A stretch of DNA of 6,161 nucleotides. Origin: an uncultured Austwickia sp. (GTDB taxonomy: Bacteria; Actinomycetota; Actinomycetes; Actinomycetales; Dermatophilaceae). The position numbers and the translations under genes are program-made. Location of the stretch: contig CAKUSI010000238.1 of NCBI GenBank assembly GCA_934678955.1, positions 1-6,161 of the forward strand, written 5' to 3'. The notes beneath the pieces were generated by a model that saw only the letters and a list, made by a program, of their open reading frames with translations, made no database searches and had not been told where the DNA came from. This document shows positions 5,383 to 6,161 of this stretch, one piece after another; position 1 is the first letter of the stretch; each line of letters opens with the position of its first letter.

Positions 5383-6161
5383 TCACTTGAGGATCTTGGT
5401 GACGCGACCCGCGCCCACCGTGCGTCCGCCCTCGCGGATCGCGAACTTGAGGCCTTCCTCCATCGCGATCGGCTGAATCAGGTCGACCTTCATCTCGGTG
5501 TTGTCACCGGGCATGACCATCTCGACGCCCTCGGGCAGGTGCACGACGCCCGTCACGTCCGTGGTGCGGAAGTAGAACTGCGGACGGTAGTTGTCGTAGA
5601 ACGGCGTGTGACGGCCGCCCTCGTCCTTGCCGAGGATGTAGACGTTGGCGTCGAACTCGGTGTGCGGGGTCGTCGAGCCCGGCTTGCAGACGACCTGGCC
5701 GCGCTCCACCTCCTCGCGCTTGATGCCGCGCAGCAGCAGGCCGACGTTCTCGCCCGCACGGCCCTCGTCGAGGAGCTTGCGGAACATCTCGATGCCCGTG
5801 ACGGTCGTCTTCTGGGTCTTGTCCTGGATGCCGACGATCTCGACCTCTTCGTTGACCTTCAGGATGCCGCGCTCGATACGGCCGGTGACTACCGTGCCGC
5901 GACCGGTGATCGTGAAGACGTCCTCGATCGGCATGAGGAACGGCTTCTCCGTCTCACGCAGCGGCTCGGGGATGTACTCGTCGACCGCGTGCATCAGCTC
6001 GACGATCGCCTTGCCCCACTCCGCGTCGCCCTCGAGCGCCTTCAGCGCCGAGACCTTGACCACCGGCAGGTCGTCGCCGGGGAACTCGTAGCTGGACAGC
6101 AGCTCCCGGACCTCCATCTCGACGAGCTCGAGGATCTCCTCGTCGTCGACCATGTCGGTCT
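5383..6161 (-). CDS. tuf: Elongation factor Tu, C-terminal two thirds (5' end outside window)
   Basis: EF-Tu carries aminoacyl-tRNA to the ribosome with GTP. About 258 of roughly 397 residues are present; the frame is open to the right edge, so the gene starts outside. The fragment begins with T-D, consistent with the end of the NKxD guanine motif, then [19 protein letters not shown] from the end of the G domain. Domain II follows ([40 protein letters not shown]), then domain III ([27 protein letters not shown]) and the C-terminus [14 protein letters not shown]. It is intact over the visible length. An internal Met in the sequence (6153) should not be taken as its start. It is normally the last gene of the rpsL-rpsG-fusA-tuf operon, and hairpins after the stop fit that. 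Confidence 0.97.
   Translation of the reverse strand, partial: TDMVDDEEILELVEMEVRELLSSYEFPGDDLPVVKVSALKALEGDAEWGKAIVELMHAVDEYIPEPLRETEKPFLMPIEDVFTITGRGTVVTGRIERGILKVNEEVEIVGIQDKTQKTTVTGIEMFRKLLDEGRAGENVGLLLRGIKREEVERGQVVCKPGSTTPHTEFDANVYILGKDEGGRHTPFYDNYRPQFYFRTTDVTGVVHLPEGVEMVMPGDNTEMKVDLIQPIAMEEGLKFAIREGGRTVGAGRVTKILK

Noticed and set aside
4535..5476. Plus-strand open frame of 313 codons opposite the lipoprotein
   Set aside because: The minus-strand reading has a lipobox and a recognisable C-terminal domain; the plus-strand translation is low-complexity and runs into tuf antisense.
1..6161. Search for tRNA, rRNA, CRISPR array, insertion sequence or attachment site
   Set aside because: No clustered direct repeats with spacers, no transposase-like ORF with terminal repeats, no tRNA-like cloverleaf and no rRNA-like stretch was seen by eye.

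Overview
The window is GC-rich and every convincing gene lies on the minus strand. The ribosomal proteins and EF-Tu have actinobacterial-type sequences: S10 begins [20 protein letters not shown]2 begins MAIRKYKPTTPGRR, and EF-Tu carries a [23 protein letters not shown] stretch split by family-typical variation. This suggests a high-GC Actinomycetia chromosome; I cannot name a genus from the sequence alone.

Read in the direction of transcription (right to left), the window starts inside tuf (the end of the str operon) and ends in the S10 ribosomal operon. The end of tuf (5383-6161) is followed by two GC-rich hairpins, one of them a perfect 15-bp stem without a T tract. Next is a 196-codon lipoprotein that looks like a DUF2599 family member (4742-5332). 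A 193-bp gap follows, holding terminator-like hairpins, a possible promoter and an exact 14-bp tandem repeat. Then comes a 701-codon ORF (2443-4548) joining a WbuB/WcaI-like GT4 glycosyltransferase to a complete class I SAM methyltransferase. A 371-bp gene-free stretch (2072-2442) holds the presumed S10 promoter and a structured leader. Last is the tightly packed rpsJ-rplC-rplD-rplW-rplB block, with rplB cut by the window edge.

The ribosomal genes form one transcription unit with gaps of 16 and 4 nt, a 4-nt overlap and a 31-nt gap. The two envelope-type genes sit between the str and S10 blocks, co-directional with them. The lipoprotein is probably exported and anchored to the membrane. The glycosyltransferase/methyltransferase probably assembles and methylates an envelope or extracellular glycan, but no substrate can be read from the sequence.

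The points most worth a second look are: the fused glycosyltransferase-methyltransferase, with a strong internal Shine-Dalgarno and in-frame GTG exactly in its linker; the terminator-like hairpin embedded in the 5' end of the lipoprotein ORF; the tandem 14-bp repeat just upstream of the glycosyltransferase; and the long structured S10 leader.
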